Part shown: piece after piece, positions 45,343 through 55,004 of the stretch
Position numbering within the stretch: position 1 is the first letter of the stretch
Layout of the letters: each line of letters starts with the position of its first letter
The notes under the pieces: model-generated
What the model was told of the DNA's origin: nothing
Databases searched by the model: none
Seen by the model: only the letters and a program-made list of their open reading frames with translations
Position numbers and translations under genes: made by a program
Assembly: GCA_963835555.1 (NCBI GenBank)
Contig: CAWIGC010000039.1
Location: 124,001-188,000 of the forward strand
Direction: 5' to 3'
Length of the DNA stretch: 64,000 nucleotides
Source of the DNA: Sulfopaludibacter sp963835555
GTDB lineage: Bacteria; Acidobacteriota; Terriglobia; Bryobacterales; Bryobacteraceae

Positions 45343-47547
45343 GTGAAGATTACTCTGAAGACCAAAATCAGCGGACTGGCCGTGCTGGCCGCGGCGCTGC
45401 CGGTCCTGGTGACGCTGGTGCTGATCGTGCGATTCCAGGCGCGCGTTTCCGAAGACTCCGAGCGGGAGTTGACCTCCCTGGCGAGAATGAACGTCATCCA
45501 AAGCGTGCGCGACATCTATGGGGCGTGCGAGACCGCGAACGAACTGGTGCAGAGGCAGGTGAACCACAATCTGAACGTGGCGCGGCGCATCCTCTCCGAA
45601 CGCGGCAGGGTTACACTGGCCGGCCCGGAGGCGGTGTGGGAGGCAGTCGATCAGGTCACGCGGCAGTCGCGGGCGGTATCGTTGCCGCGCTTGCTGGCAG
45701 GCGGGCAGTGGCTCGGACAAACGCGCAGCTTGCAAGCCCCGGTTCCCGTCGTGGACGATACACAGCGTCTGGTGGGCGGCGCCGCCACGGTCTTCCAGCG
45801 CATGAACGAACAGGGAGACATGCTGCGCGTGGCCACCAATGTGCCGGATGCCGGCGGGCAGAGAGCCATCGGCACCTACATTTCCGCGGTGTCGGCGGAT
45901 GGCGCTCCGAATCCCGTGATCGCGGCCGTGCTGCGCGGCGATACGTACCACGGCACCGCCCTGGTGGTGAATGGCCGGTATCTGACGGCCTACGAACCGC
46001 TCCGTGACGGCGGCAAGGTCATCGGCATGTTGTTCGTGGGCGAAAATATCGGCGGACTGGACGCTCTGCGGCGGACCATTTTGAGCACCACCATCGGACG
46101 CAGCGGTTATGTGAGCATCGTCGGGTGCAAGGGCGAGCAGCGCGCCCGCTACATTATTTCCAAGGACGGCAAGCGCGATGGCGAGAGCATCTGGGAAGCT
46201 CGCGATGCACGAGGCCGGCTCATCGTGCAAGACGAGATTCGCAACACGCTGGCTCTGCCCAAGGGCGAAGCGCTGGTGGATGCCTACCCCTGGCAGAACC
46301 CCGGCGAGAGTGCTCCGCGCGAAAAACTCGCGGCCATGATGTACTTCGAGCCCTGGGACTGGCTGATCAATGCCAGCATCTATCGCGACGATTACGGCGC
46401 GGCGATCGAGGCCGTGAACGGCTCGGTGCGTTCCCTGATGCGCAATTCCGTGCTCGGCGGCGTGTTCATGCTTGCCTTTGTCCTCGGCGCGGCATTCTTC
46501 CTGAGCGGCCGTTTGAGCCGGCCGCTGGAACTGGTTACGCGGCTGGCCAACAGGATCGCCGCCGGCGACCTGTACGCGGCCAAGAGCGACGCCTCGGTTC
46601 CGCAGGCGTCCGCCGCCGGTCACGGGCGCTTCGATTTCGCCGATGAGAGCCATGAGCTGCTGCAGTCTTTCCGCACGATGACGCTGACGCTGGAATCGCT
46701 CATCGGGCAGGTGCAGCGCTCCGGCATACAAGTGACGACGTCGGCCACGGAGATTGCCGCCAGCGCGCGCCAACTCGAGGCTACGGTGGCCGAACAGGCC
46801 GCCTCCACGCGCGAGGTGTCGGCTACCAGCAGCCAGATTTCGGCAACCTCGGTGGAGCTGTTCAAGACCATGGACGGCGTGAGCCATGCCGTGGGCGAGG
46901 CGGCGGCGTGCGCCGAGACCGGGCACACCGAGTTGGGGGGCATGGAGCAGGCCATGAGGCAGTTGGCCAAATCCACGGCCTCGATTTCGTCGCGGCTGGG
47001 GGTAATCAGCGAGCGGGCCAACAAGATCTCCACCGTGGTGACGACGATCAACAAGATATCGGACCAGACCGCGCTGTTGTCGCTGAACGCGGCGATCGAA
47101 GCGGAAAAGGCCGGAGAGTTCGGCAAAGGTTTTTCAGTGGTGGCGCGGGAGATCAGCCGCCTGGCGGACCAGACGGCCGTGGCGACACAGGACATTGAAG
47201 GCGTGGTGCGGGAGATGCAGTCGTCGGTCTCGAGCGGAGTGATGGAGATGGACAAGTTCTCCGAGGAAGTGCGCCGGCGGGTGGAGGAAGTGAGCGGGAT
47301 CGCCGGGCAGTTGGGACGGATTATCGACCAGGTGCGGGCACTGGGTCCGGAGTTCGAGACGGCCCGCGAAGGTGTTAACGCTCAGACGCTGGGGGCGCAA
47401 CAGATCAGCGAGGCAATGGGGCAACTGGCGCAGACGGCCGAGCAGACCCGCGAGTCGCTGGGCGAATTCAAGGGCGCTACGGAACAATTGAACGCCGCGG
47501 TCCAGGGCCTCCAAGGCCAGGTGTCGCGGTTCAAGATTGGAGCTTAG
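45343..47547 (+). CDS. Methyl-accepting chemotaxis protein with Cache-type periplasmic sensor
   Basis: The protein has 734 residues. The order is: first membrane helix (about 12-30), a periplasmic region of about 330 residues with Cache_3-Cache_2-like features (VVDDTQRLVGGAATVFQRMN, GTALVVNGRYLTAYEPLRD, KVIGMLFVGEN, PWDWLINASIYRDDY), second helix (GGVFMLAFVLGAAFFL), a HAMP-like linker, and the signalling coiled coil. The conserved tip is TALLSLNAAIEAEKAGE, then GKGFSVVAREISRLADQTA. It passes ligand or surface signals to CheA through CheW. The start is GTG with GGGAG about ten bases upstream. It is the first gene of the Wsp-like core and lies three bases before a second MCP. Confidence 0.93.
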   Translation: MKITLKTKISGLAVLAAALPVLVTLVLIVRFQARVSEDSERELTSLARMNVIQSVRDIYGACETANELVQRQVNHNLNVARRILSERGRVTLAGPEAVWEAVDQVTRQSRAVSLPRLLAGGQWLGQTRSLQAPVPVVDDTQRLVGGAATVFQRMNEQGDMLRVATNVPDAGGQRAIGTYISAVSADGAPNPVIAAVLRGDTYHGTALVVNGRYLTAYEPLRDGGKVIGMLFVGENIGGLDALRRTILSTTIGRSGYVSIVGCKGEQRARYIISKDGKRDGESIWEARDARGRLIVQDEIRNTLALPKGEALVDAYPWQNPGESAPREKLAAMMYFEPWDWLINASIYRDDYGAAIEAVNGSVRSLMRNSVLGGVFMLAFVLGAAFFLSGRLSRPLELVTRLANRIAAGDLYAAKSDASVPQASAAGHGRFDFADESHELLQSFRTMTLTLESLIGQVQRSGIQVTTSATEIAASARQLEATVAEQAASTREVSATSSQISATSVELFKTMDGVSHAVGEAAACAETGHTELGGMEQAMRQLAKSTASISSRLGVISERANKISTVVTTINKISDQTALLSLNAAIEAEKAGEFGKGFSVVAREISRLADQTAVATQDIEGVVREMQSSVSSGVMEMDKFSEEVRRRVEEVSGIAGQLGRIIDQVRALGPEFETAREGVNAQTLGAQQISEAMGQLAQTAEQTRESLGEFKGATEQLNAAVQGLQGQVSRFKIGA

Positions 47548-47549
47548 CA

Positions 47550-49551
47550 ATGAAAAAACTGCTGGCTCGTTTTCCGATCGCCCACAAGCTGTTTAGCGCC
47601 AGCGCGGTGTTTTCGGCTCCGATCGCACTGCTGCTCGTCTTCGTTGTCTTGCAGTTCAACAGCGGGATCGGCACGGCCAGGCAGGAGCTCGCGGGCACGC
47701 GCCGCCTGGAGCAGTTACGCTCGGTCGCCGGGAGCCTGCGCCAACATCAGCTGCTCAGTTACCTGCGGCTGAAAGGCGACACCCGCTGGGAGACCCAGCT
47801 CGCCGACGCCGCCCGGCGCGTCGATACGGACCTGACCGGCGCGGCGGCGCCCGACCTGCTTGCGCGCTGGAAGCAATTGCGCGCCGCAGCCCCCGCCGCG
47901 CCGGCCGAAAACGCGGCAGCCCACCAGCAGCTTTCCGCGGAGGCGGCTAAGATGGTGCGGGAAGCGGGAGACTCGAGCGCGATCGTGCTCGATCCCGAAC
48001 TGGGCTCGTACTACCTGGGACAGCTCGTGGTGGTGCTGTTGCCGCAGGCTCAGGAAACCATCGCGGACGGCATCCTGCTGGCGAACCAGGCGGCCTTCGA
48101 TCAGGCAACTCCAGGCACGCGAGGCGGTGCGCTTCGCGGTCTACGCCGATGCCCTCGACGGATCCTTGTTGCCGCGCGTGCGGGAGGCCGTTGAGACCGC
48201 CCTGCGCGCAGTCGATTCACAGGGGGCGGGCGGACTGTTGCAGCAGAACCTGCCGGCACTGTGGAGCCGCTATCGGGCGGAACTGGCGACCTGCGCCGAG
48301 GCGATGCGGGAGCTCTCGCGGCCCGCCGATATGGCGTCCGCGGGCGCGCGCGCCGCGCAAACCGGCGATGAACTCTGGCGGACCAGCGTCGCGGATCTGC
48401 GTGTCCTGCTCCACGCGCGCATCTCGCGCCTGTGGTGGATGCGGACGGGAGCGCTGCTGCTGGGGCTGCTGGCCATCCTGGTGGGGGGGACGGTTCAGAC
48501 GCTGGTATCGTTCAGCATCACTCGCCCGATGGGTGAGGTCGTGATGCTGGCCGCCGATGTAGCAGCGGGCCGGATGAAGGCGGCCCGCGAGCGGCTGCAA
48601 ACCGATGTGGTCAGTAAGATGCTCGCCTTCCGCGGTGCGCGCGACGAGATGTTCCGGGTGGTGCGCGCCATCTCCGACATGACTGCCAGTCTGGATACAC
48701 TGCTGGCACAGGTGGGACGCGCGGGCGGGCTGGTGGCGATGAGCGCCGGGCGGATTGTGGCGGCGGTCCGGCAAATGGAAGGCGCCGTCTCCGAACAGGC
48801 CGCCTCCACCAACCAGGTGAACGCCACCAGTAGAGAGATCTTCGCCAGTGTGCAGGAACTGGCGCGCACCATGTCGCAAGTGAGCCGCGTGGCTCTCGAG
48901 GCTGCGGAATCGGCCAGCAGCGGGGTCGGCAACCTGGACCGGATCCAAGCCACCATGCGATCGTTGCTGGCCGCCGGCGAGGGGCTCTCGGCAACGCTGG
49001 ACACGGTGGCCGAGAAGGCCCGCAACGTGGACGACGTGATCTCCGCCATCACCAAGGTGGCCAACCGCACGAACCTGCTGTCGCTCAATGCCGCGATTGA
49101 AGCCGAGAGGGCGGGAGACAGCGCGGGTGGCTTCTCGGTGGTGGCAATCGAGATACGGCGCCTCGCCGATCAGACCGCGATAGCCGCGCTGGACATCGAA
49201 ACGCTGGTGCAGGAAATGCAGGGTGCGGTGCGCGAAGGCGTCGCCGGTGTGGAAAGGTACACCGCAGGCATGCGCAGCGGTTCCGGCGCCGTGGGCGCGC
49301 TGAGCGAAGGACTGGCACACGTCATTGACAAGACCCGCAAGCTGGGGCCGGATTTCGAAACCGTAAACCAGGGCATGCAACTGCAATCGCAGGGGGCGGG
49401 ACAGATCGCCGAGTCCATGACCCACTTGCGCGACGCCGCCCTGCAGACGCGCGAATCGCTGGCGGAATTCAGCAGCGTGGCCGGTCAACTGCACGAGGCG
49501 GTTGACGCACTGATGGCGGAGGTCGGGCGGTTTTCGGCCGCGGGTGGATAG
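47550..49551 (+). CDS. Second methyl-accepting chemotaxis protein, frameshifted near 48107
   Basis: Removing one A from GCAACT at 48105-48110 joins two frames into 666 residues (DQA, LQAREAVRFAVYADALDG). First helix about 15-40 (LFSASAVFSAPIALLLVFVV). A long helical periplasmic domain without Cache motifs follows (RLEQLRSVAGSLRQHQLLS, AIVLDPELGSYYLGQLVVVL), then a second helix (GALLLGLLAILVGGTVQTLV) and a signalling domain with tip TNLLSLNAAIEAERAGD and GGFSVVAIEIRRLADQTAIA. It differs from the first MCP in its sensor, so the pathway may read two inputs. The stop overlaps the CheW start region. Confidence 0.9.
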
Positions 49552-49553
49552 TG

Positions 49554-50000
49554 ATGCTGCTGCTCCTGTTCCAATCCGGCAATCAGCGCTTCGGTATCGA
49601 CACGGCCGAGGTCATCGAGGTGGCGCCGCCGCTCTCCTGCCGCAAACTGCCGCACGCACCCGTCTACGTGGCCGGCTTGGCCAACTACCGCGGCGAGATC
49701 GTGCCGGTGATCGACGTTTCGGCGCTTTTAACCGGCGCGCCGGCGCCGCTATTGATGAGCACGCGGCTGGTGCTGGTACGCTACGGCGAGCGCGTCCTCG
49801 GATTACTCGCCGAACGGGTGGTCGAGACCACCACATGCCGCGAATCCGACTTGCAGCCGATGCCCGTACATATCGACGACGCCCCTTACCTCGGGCCGGT
49901 ACTGCTGGATGGCGCCGGCATGATTCAGAAGATCACGGTGGCGGGCCTGGTGCCTCCCCCGGTGCGGGACACGCTGTTTCCGGAGGGCGGAGGCGCGTGA
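49554..50000 (+). CDS. CheW-like scaffold protein (WspB position)
   Basis: The protein has about 148 residues, a single CheW domain: LFQSGNQRFGIDTAEVIEV, then VYVAGLANYRGEIVPVIDVS, RLVLVRYGERVLGLLAERV and a final ITVAGLVPPPV. CheW couples receptors to CheA. It lies between the second MCP and CheR, the place of WspB in Pseudomonas Wsp clusters. GTG at 49551 or ATG at 49554 is the start; the ATG is preferred because GGTGGA is five bases upstream. The stop overlaps the CheR ATG. Confidence 0.9.
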   Translation: MLLLLFQSGNQRFGIDTAEVIEVAPPLSCRKLPHAPVYVAGLANYRGEIVPVIDVSALLTGAPAPLLMSTRLVLVRYGERVLGLLAERVVETTTCRESDLQPMPVHIDDAPYLGPVLLDGAGMIQKITVAGLVPPPVRDTLFPEGGGA

Positions 50001-51133
50001 TGGACCGATACGAAGAACTCGCGCGCCGCGCCGGCCTGACTCTCGACCGCCTGGGCCGCAAATCGCTCGAGCGGGTAGACCCGGCCAGCCCCACGGCAGT
50101 GGAGCAGGCCGCCGAGATCCTGGCCGTACCGGAAACCTGGTTCCTCCGCGACGGTGAGCCGTTCGTGTACCTGGCGCGGTTCGCGGCTTCCGCTCCACGG
50201 CCGCTGCGCGTCCTCTCCGCCCCATGCTCGACCGGCGAAGAGCCGTATTCCATCGCCATCGCCCTGCTCGAGGCCGGCATGAGGCCGGACCAGTTCGCCA
50301 TCGAGGCCGTGGATATCAGCACCAAAGCGATCGAAGCCGCGCGCCGGGCCGTCTACGGCAAATCCTCGTTCCGTACTCCGATGCCGGGGCTGATCGAGAA
50401 GTATTTCGACCCAATCGCAGCGACTCTTCCCGGCGCCGGATACCGCCTGCATGACGAGGTCGCCGCGGCGGTCAGGTTCCGGCAGGCGAATTTGCTCGAG
50501 GGCCTCGGCGAGACCCGGCCGTTTCACGCAATATTCTGCCGGAATCTGCTGATCTATCTGCACGAGGAGGCGCGCAAAACGGTGATCGCGGTCTTGCGCG
50601 GCATGCTCGCCGCCGGTGGAGTCCTATTCGCCGGGCACTCCGAAATCCCATTATTCCTGCAGGCGGGCTTCCGTAGAGTCGAGCATGAGCGGTCGTTTGC
50701 CTGCCGCCCCGGGGACGCCGCGCCCGCCGTTGTGGCGGCGCCGGCAGTTGCCAGGCGCCCCGTCCGGCCGGCGCGGAGAATGCCCGCACCAACTCCGGCG
50801 CCCCTGCCGCCGCCCGAAACCGGGCCCGGACTCGACGAGGCGCGCCGCCTTGCCGATCAAGGCAGACTGACCGAGGCGGCGGCCGTTTGCAGGCGATTGC
50901 CGCCCACCGCGGAGTTGTTCTGCTTACAGGGGCTGATCAGCCAGTCCTCGGATCATCCGGCAAAGGCGGAAGAGTTCTTCCGCCGTGCCCTGTACCTGGA
51001 TCCGGGGCACAGCGAGACCCTGGTGCACATGAGCCTCCTGTGCGCGTCGCGCGGGGATATCGCGCGCAGCGCCGTCTTTCACGCCCGCGCCCGCCGCCTT
51101 CGCGAGCCTGGCGCCAATACGGAGGCCCCATGA
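50000..51133 (+). CDS. CheR-type methyltransferase with C-terminal TPR (WspC-like)
   Basis: The protein has 377 residues. The methyltransferase domain (about 1-235) has LSAPCSTGEEPYSIAIALLE for S-adenosylmethionine binding, AVDISTKAIEAARRAVYG, FHAIFCRNLLIYLHEEARK, and VLFAGHSEI. A Pro/Ala-rich linker (about 245-285) leads to TPR-like helices (ARRLADQGRLTEAAAVC, AKAEEFFRRALYLDPGHSET). It methylates glutamates of the MCPs. Fusion to TPRs is typical of WspC/FrzF-type CheR. The N-terminal helical domain is short compared with standard CheR. Start and stop overlap the neighbours, showing tight coupling. Confidence 0.92.
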   Translation: MDRYEELARRAGLTLDRLGRKSLERVDPASPTAVEQAAEILAVPETWFLRDGEPFVYLARFAASAPRPLRVLSAPCSTGEEPYSIAIALLEAGMRPDQFAIEAVDISTKAIEAARRAVYGKSSFRTPMPGLIEKYFDPIAATLPGAGYRLHDEVAAAVRFRQANLLEGLGETRPFHAIFCRNLLIYLHEEARKTVIAVLRGMLAAGGVLFAGHSEIPLFLQAGFRRVEHERSFACRPGDAAPAVVAAPAVARRPVRPARRMPAPTPAPLPPPETGPGLDEARRLADQGRLTEAAAVCRRLPPTAELFCLQGLISQSSDHPAKAEEFFRRALYLDPGHSETLVHMSLLCASRGDIARSAVFHARARRLREPGANTEAP

Positions 51134-51771
51134 ACGGCTGCTGGAGAGGAATCGGCACCGCCGGCGATGGCACCTGCGAACGCCTGGCCGAAGTGATCCA
51201 TTGCCGCAACTGTTCGCAATATTCGCGCGCCGGCCGCGAACTCTTCGACCGGCCCCCCTCGCCGGCGCTGTTGGAGGAGTGGAACGCCAGCCTGTCCACG
51301 CCCAAAGACAGCGCCAAACCGGGAACCGTCTCGGCGGTCGTGTTCCGGCTCAATGCCGAGTGGTTCGCCCTGCGCACGGCACTGTTCGCCGAAGTCGCCG
51401 AGCAGCGCGCTCCTCACACGGTACCGTTCCGCACCGGCGCGACGTTCGCGGGGCTGGTGAACGTCAATGGCGAACTGATCCTGTGCGTCTCCCTGGCGCA
51501 TCTGCTGGGCGTGTCCGAATCCGGCGGCGCACCGCCGCTGCGCCCGCGGACGTGCGTGGTTAGCCGGGAGCGCGAGCGCGTCGCATTTTCCGTCGACGAA
51601 GTACTGGGCGTGCGGCGGGTGGACGAGGCCGCGCTCAAGCCGGCGCCCGTCACGGTGTCCAGGTCGCCGGCCGCGCTTACCGCCTCGCTTTTCGAGTGCG
51701 ACGGCCGCACCGTGGGACTACTCGATGAAGAGAAACTGTTTTCGACCCTGGGGAGGCGCCTGGCGTGGTGA
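51130..51771 (+). CDS. WspD-like CheW with N-terminal Cys-rich segment
   Basis: The protein has 213 residues. The first 60 residues (CWRGIGTAGDGTCERLAEVI, then HCRNCSQYSRAGRELFDRP) match the N-terminal extension of WspD, where CW..IG..GD..C and HCRNC recur. The CheW domain follows (AVVFRLNAEWFALRTALFAE, TFAGLVNVNGELILCVSLAH, VAFSVDEVLGVRRVD). It is the second adaptor between receptors and CheA. The Cys pattern could bind a metal or sense redox; its role is unknown in the family as far as I know. The ATG overlaps the CheR stop, and the stop overlaps the CheA start. Confidence 0.9.
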   Translation: MNGCWRGIGTAGDGTCERLAEVIHCRNCSQYSRAGRELFDRPPSPALLEEWNASLSTPKDSAKPGTVSAVVFRLNAEWFALRTALFAEVAEQRAPHTVPFRTGATFAGLVNVNGELILCVSLAHLLGVSESGGAPPLRPRTCVVSRERERVAFSVDEVLGVRRVDEAALKPAPVTVSRSPAALTASLFECDGRTVGLLDEEKLFSTLGRRLAW

Positions 51772-53990
51772 ATGCTCAGCCATTAGACCCGTTCATGCTC
51801 GACCTCTTCCACAGCGAGTTGGAAACCCAGGCGCGCGTGCTGGAAGCCGGGCTGGTCAAAGCGGAGGCGGACCAGAGCCCGGCAGCCATCGAACCGCTGA
51901 TGCGCGCGGCCCACTCTTTGAAAGGCGCGGCGCGCATGGTGACGCTGGATCTCGGCGTCAAACTGGCGCACGCCATGGAGGACATGCTCTCGGCGGCGCA
52001 GCGCGGCCAATACCGCCTGCATTCCTCCGATGTCGACAAGCTGCTGGCCGCCAACGATGTGTTTCTGCGCCTGGCGGCGACCGAGGCCATGGGAATTCCA
52101 GCGGCCCTGGACGCGGAAGCGGACACCATCGGGAGCATCAATCAGGGACTGCGCGATGCCCTGGCGCACCCAACCGCGCACCCTGCTCCCGCTCCCGTGC
52201 CGGCGCCGCCGGCGCAGCCAAAGGCCAAGCCCGCCGAAAAGCCGGACGACGGTTCCGTGCGCGTGTTCGTCGAGAACCTGAACAGGCTTACCGGACTGGC
52301 GGGCGCATGCCTGGTTGAGACCCGCACTCTGCGGCCGCTTTCGGCGGCGCTCCAGCGTATCAAGCTTGGCCAGCGCCTGCTCGGCACCGCGGTCGAGCAG
52401 GCTTTGGAAGCCCTCAACGCCGGCTCGGTGCCGGACGCCCAGGCCCGCCTCGAGGAGGCGCTCCAGCACATCGAGCGCACCGAAACCCTGCTGCCCGCCC
52501 ACATCAACGATTTCGACCGCTTCGCCCGCAAGCTGGAACTGCTGGCCGACCGCCTCTACGACGAATCCGTGATGAGCCGCATGCGCCCATTCTCGGACGG
52601 CCTTCACGGCTTTTCGCGCATGGCCCGCGACCTCGCCAAGAGTCTCGGCAAGTCCCTGACGTTCGAGACTCGCGGCGAGGGCACCCAGGTGGACCGCGAC
52701 ATCCTCGAGAAGCTCGAAGCGCCGCTCAATCACTTGCTGCGCAACGCCATTGACCATGGCATAGAGCCGCCGGAGGCGCGCCTCGCGGCCGGCAAGCCGG
52801 CGGAAGGCAAGCTGGTCCTGGAAGCCCGGCACGTCTCGGGCGTGCTCGAGATCGTGCTGGCCGACGATGGCGCGGGCATCGATCTCGACCGCCTGCGCAC
52901 CAAAGTGCTCGAGCGCAAGTACGCTGCCCGTGAGGTAGTCGAGAACCTCAGCCAGGCGGAGTTGCTTGATTTCCTGTTCCTGCCCGGCTTCTCCACGGCC
53001 AGCCAGGTCACCGAGATCTCCGGGCGCGGCGTGGGGCTGGATATCGTCCAGTCCATGGTGCGCGAGGTGGCCGGCAATTGCCGCATCGAAACCCGCCTGG
53101 GCCAGGGTACCCGCTTCATCCTGCAACTGCCGCTGACGCTGTCGGTGGTGCGCACCCTGCTCGCCGAGATCGGCAAACAGGCGTACGGCATTCCTCTCAC
53201 GCGGATCGAACGCATCCTGCGGCTGGCGCCTTCCGAGTTGCAAGTGGTCGAAGACCGGCAGTTCTGCCGCTACGGCGACCGGACCATCGGTCTGGTGGAC
53301 GCCCAGCAGGTCCTCGAACTGGCGCAAGTTCCACGGGAATCGGAGCAGTTGTCCATCGTGGTTCTCAGCGACCGTCTGAATCGTTACGGGCTGGTGGTGG
53401 ACCGCTTCCTGGGACAGCGCGATCTGGTGGTGGTCCCGCTCCATCCGCGTCTCGGCAAGGTGCCCAACGTGAGTGCCGGAGCCATCCTCGAGGACGGCAC
53501 GCCGGTGCTCATTCTGGACGCCGACGACCTGGTCCGCTCGCTCGACGGTCTTTTAGGCCAGGGCGCGCTGCGTAAAGTCGGGCAGCGGGAGCACGCCGCC
53601 AGGAGCGGCCGCAAGCGCATCCTGGTGGTGGACGACTCGCTCACCGTGCGCGAGGTGGAGCGCCGCCTGCTGGAGAATCGTGGCTACCTGGTGACCCTTG
53701 CGGTAGACGGCATGGACGGCTGGAACACCGTACAGACCGGCGGCTTCGACCTGGTGGTGACCGATGTCGATATGCCCCGCATGGACGGCATTGAGCTGGT
53801 AAAACGCATCAAGTCCGCCAAGCATACCGCCGCGATTCCCGTCATGATCGTCTCTTACAAAGACCAGGAGGAGTACCGGATGAAGGGCCTCGATGCCGGC
53901 GCAAGCCATTACCTGACTAAGAGCAGCTTTCAGGACGAAACTCTGGTGAACGCCGTGCAGGATCTGATCGGCGAGCCACAGTTGGGATGA
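51765..53990 (+). CDS. Hybrid CheA histidine kinase with C-terminal receiver (WspE-like)
   Basis: The protein has 741 residues. HPt domain with phospho-His in RAAHSLKGAAR (His 50), Pro/Ala linker about 145-165, dimerisation helices, and an ATPase domain with LNHLLRNAIDHGIEPPEA (N box), DDGAGIDLDRL and SGRGVGLDIV. The CheW-like domain is at about 470-600 and the receiver at 620-741 (RILVVDDSLTVREVERR, phospho-Asp in VVTDVDMPRMDG, Lys in VSYKDQ). It autophosphorylates and passes phosphate to its own receiver, to CheB and presumably to the REC-PP2C protein at 55001. GTG start at 51765 with GGGGAGG eight bases upstream. Confidence 0.95.
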   Translation: MVNAQPLDPFMLDLFHSELETQARVLEAGLVKAEADQSPAAIEPLMRAAHSLKGAARMVTLDLGVKLAHAMEDMLSAAQRGQYRLHSSDVDKLLAANDVFLRLAATEAMGIPAALDAEADTIGSINQGLRDALAHPTAHPAPAPVPAPPAQPKAKPAEKPDDGSVRVFVENLNRLTGLAGACLVETRTLRPLSAALQRIKLGQRLLGTAVEQALEALNAGSVPDAQARLEEALQHIERTETLLPAHINDFDRFARKLELLADRLYDESVMSRMRPFSDGLHGFSRMARDLAKSLGKSLTFETRGEGTQVDRDILEKLEAPLNHLLRNAIDHGIEPPEARLAAGKPAEGKLVLEARHVSGVLEIVLADDGAGIDLDRLRTKVLERKYAAREVVENLSQAELLDFLFLPGFSTASQVTEISGRGVGLDIVQSMVREVAGNCRIETRLGQGTRFILQLPLTLSVVRTLLAEIGKQAYGIPLTRIERILRLAPSELQVVEDRQFCRYGDRTIGLVDAQQVLELAQVPRESEQLSIVVLSDRLNRYGLVVDRFLGQRDLVVVPLHPRLGKVPNVSAGAILEDGTPVLILDADDLVRSLDGLLGQGALRKVGQREHAARSGRKRILVVDDSLTVREVERRLLENRGYLVTLAVDGMDGWNTVQTGGFDLVVTDVDMPRMDGIELVKRIKSAKHTAAIPVMIVSYKDQEEYRMKGLDAGASHYLTKSSFQDETLVNAVQDLIGEPQLG

Positions 53991-53996
53991 TCATCC

Positions 53997-55004
53997 ATGA
54001 GAATTGGCATCGTCAACGACTTGTCCCTGGCAGTCACCGTGATGCGGCGCCTGGTCGCATCGGTTCCAGGCTATGAGGTGGCGTGGACCGCGGCCGATGG
54101 CGCCGAAGCCGTCGGGAAGTGCGCGCGGGACCGTCCCGATCTGATCCTCATGGACCTCATCATGCCCGTGATGGATGGCGTGCAGGCTACCTGCCACATC
54201 ATGAAGAACACTCCGTGCGCCATCCTGGTGGTCACGGCCAGCGTGGGTGGCAATGCGTCCAAAGTGTTCGAGGCCATGGGCTGCGGGGCGCTGGACGCCG
54301 TAGGCACACCCGCCGGCGCGGAGGGCGGCGCGGAGTTGCTGCGCAAGATCGAACGCATTGGCAGACTCATCGGAGCCCCCGCGCGGCACACCGTCGAGTC
54401 CCCGCCTGCCCGTCCCTTGCCCGCCAATCTCCCGCGGCTGGTGGCCATCGGCGCCTCCACCGGAGGCCCCAAGGCGCTGGCCACCCTGCTGCGCGGTTTG
54501 CCGGCGGAAATCGATGCCGCCGTGGCCATCGTGCAGCACCTGGACGTGCAGTTCTCGGCCGGCCTGGTCGAGTGGCTTGACGAGCAGACCGAAATGCCTG
54601 TCTCGCTGGCGCGCGAAGGCATGCGGCCGCAACTTGGCGGCGTGTCCGTAGCGGGCACCAACGATCACCTCGTGCTGGGCGCCGATTTCGCCTTTCACTA
54701 CACGGCGGAGCCGGTGGACTACCCGTACCGGCCGTCGGTGGACGAGTTCTTCCTGAGCGTGCGCCGCCATTGGAACCGCACCGGGATCGCGGTGGTGTTG
54801 ACAGGCATGGGCCGCGACGGTGCGCGCGGATTGCTGGCTTTGCGGCAAGCCGCCTGGCATACGGTGGCGCAGGACGAGAAGACCAGTATCGTGTACGGCA
54901 TGCCGCGGGCCGCGGCGGAGTTGGGTGCTGCCGTCGAAGTGCTCCCGCTGGAGAGCATTGCCGCGGCCATCGTGCGCCACGCAGGCAAAAGGAACGACAG
55001 ATGA
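53997..55004 (+). CDS. CheB-type protein-glutamate methylesterase (WspF-like)
   Basis: The protein has 335 residues. Receiver domain about 1-120 with phospho-Asp in LILMDLIMPVMDG. Catalytic domain with Ser in AIGASTGGPKAL, His in IVQHLD and Asp in LTGMGRDGARGL, a complete CheB triad. It removes methyl groups from the MCPs and resets the pathway; in Wsp, loss of the homologue locks the system on. The gap to CheA is six bases. The stop overlaps the next ATG. Confidence 0.95.
   Translation: MRIGIVNDLSLAVTVMRRLVASVPGYEVAWTAADGAEAVGKCARDRPDLILMDLIMPVMDGVQATCHIMKNTPCAILVVTASVGGNASKVFEAMGCGALDAVGTPAGAEGGAELLRKIERIGRLIGAPARHTVESPPARPLPANLPRLVAIGASTGGPKALATLLRGLPAEIDAAVAIVQHLDVQFSAGLVEWLDEQTEMPVSLAREGMRPQLGGVSVAGTNDHLVLGADFAFHYTAEPVDYPYRPSVDEFFLSVRRHWNRTGIAVVLTGMGRDGARGLLALRQAAWHTVAQDEKTSIVYGMPRAAAELGAAVEVLPLESIAAAIVRHAGKRNDR

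Noticed and set aside
51783..53444. 553-codon minus-strand frame opposite cheA
   Set aside because: Complement artefact of a codon-biased gene; the plus strand encodes a complete CheA-REC with all catalytic motifs.
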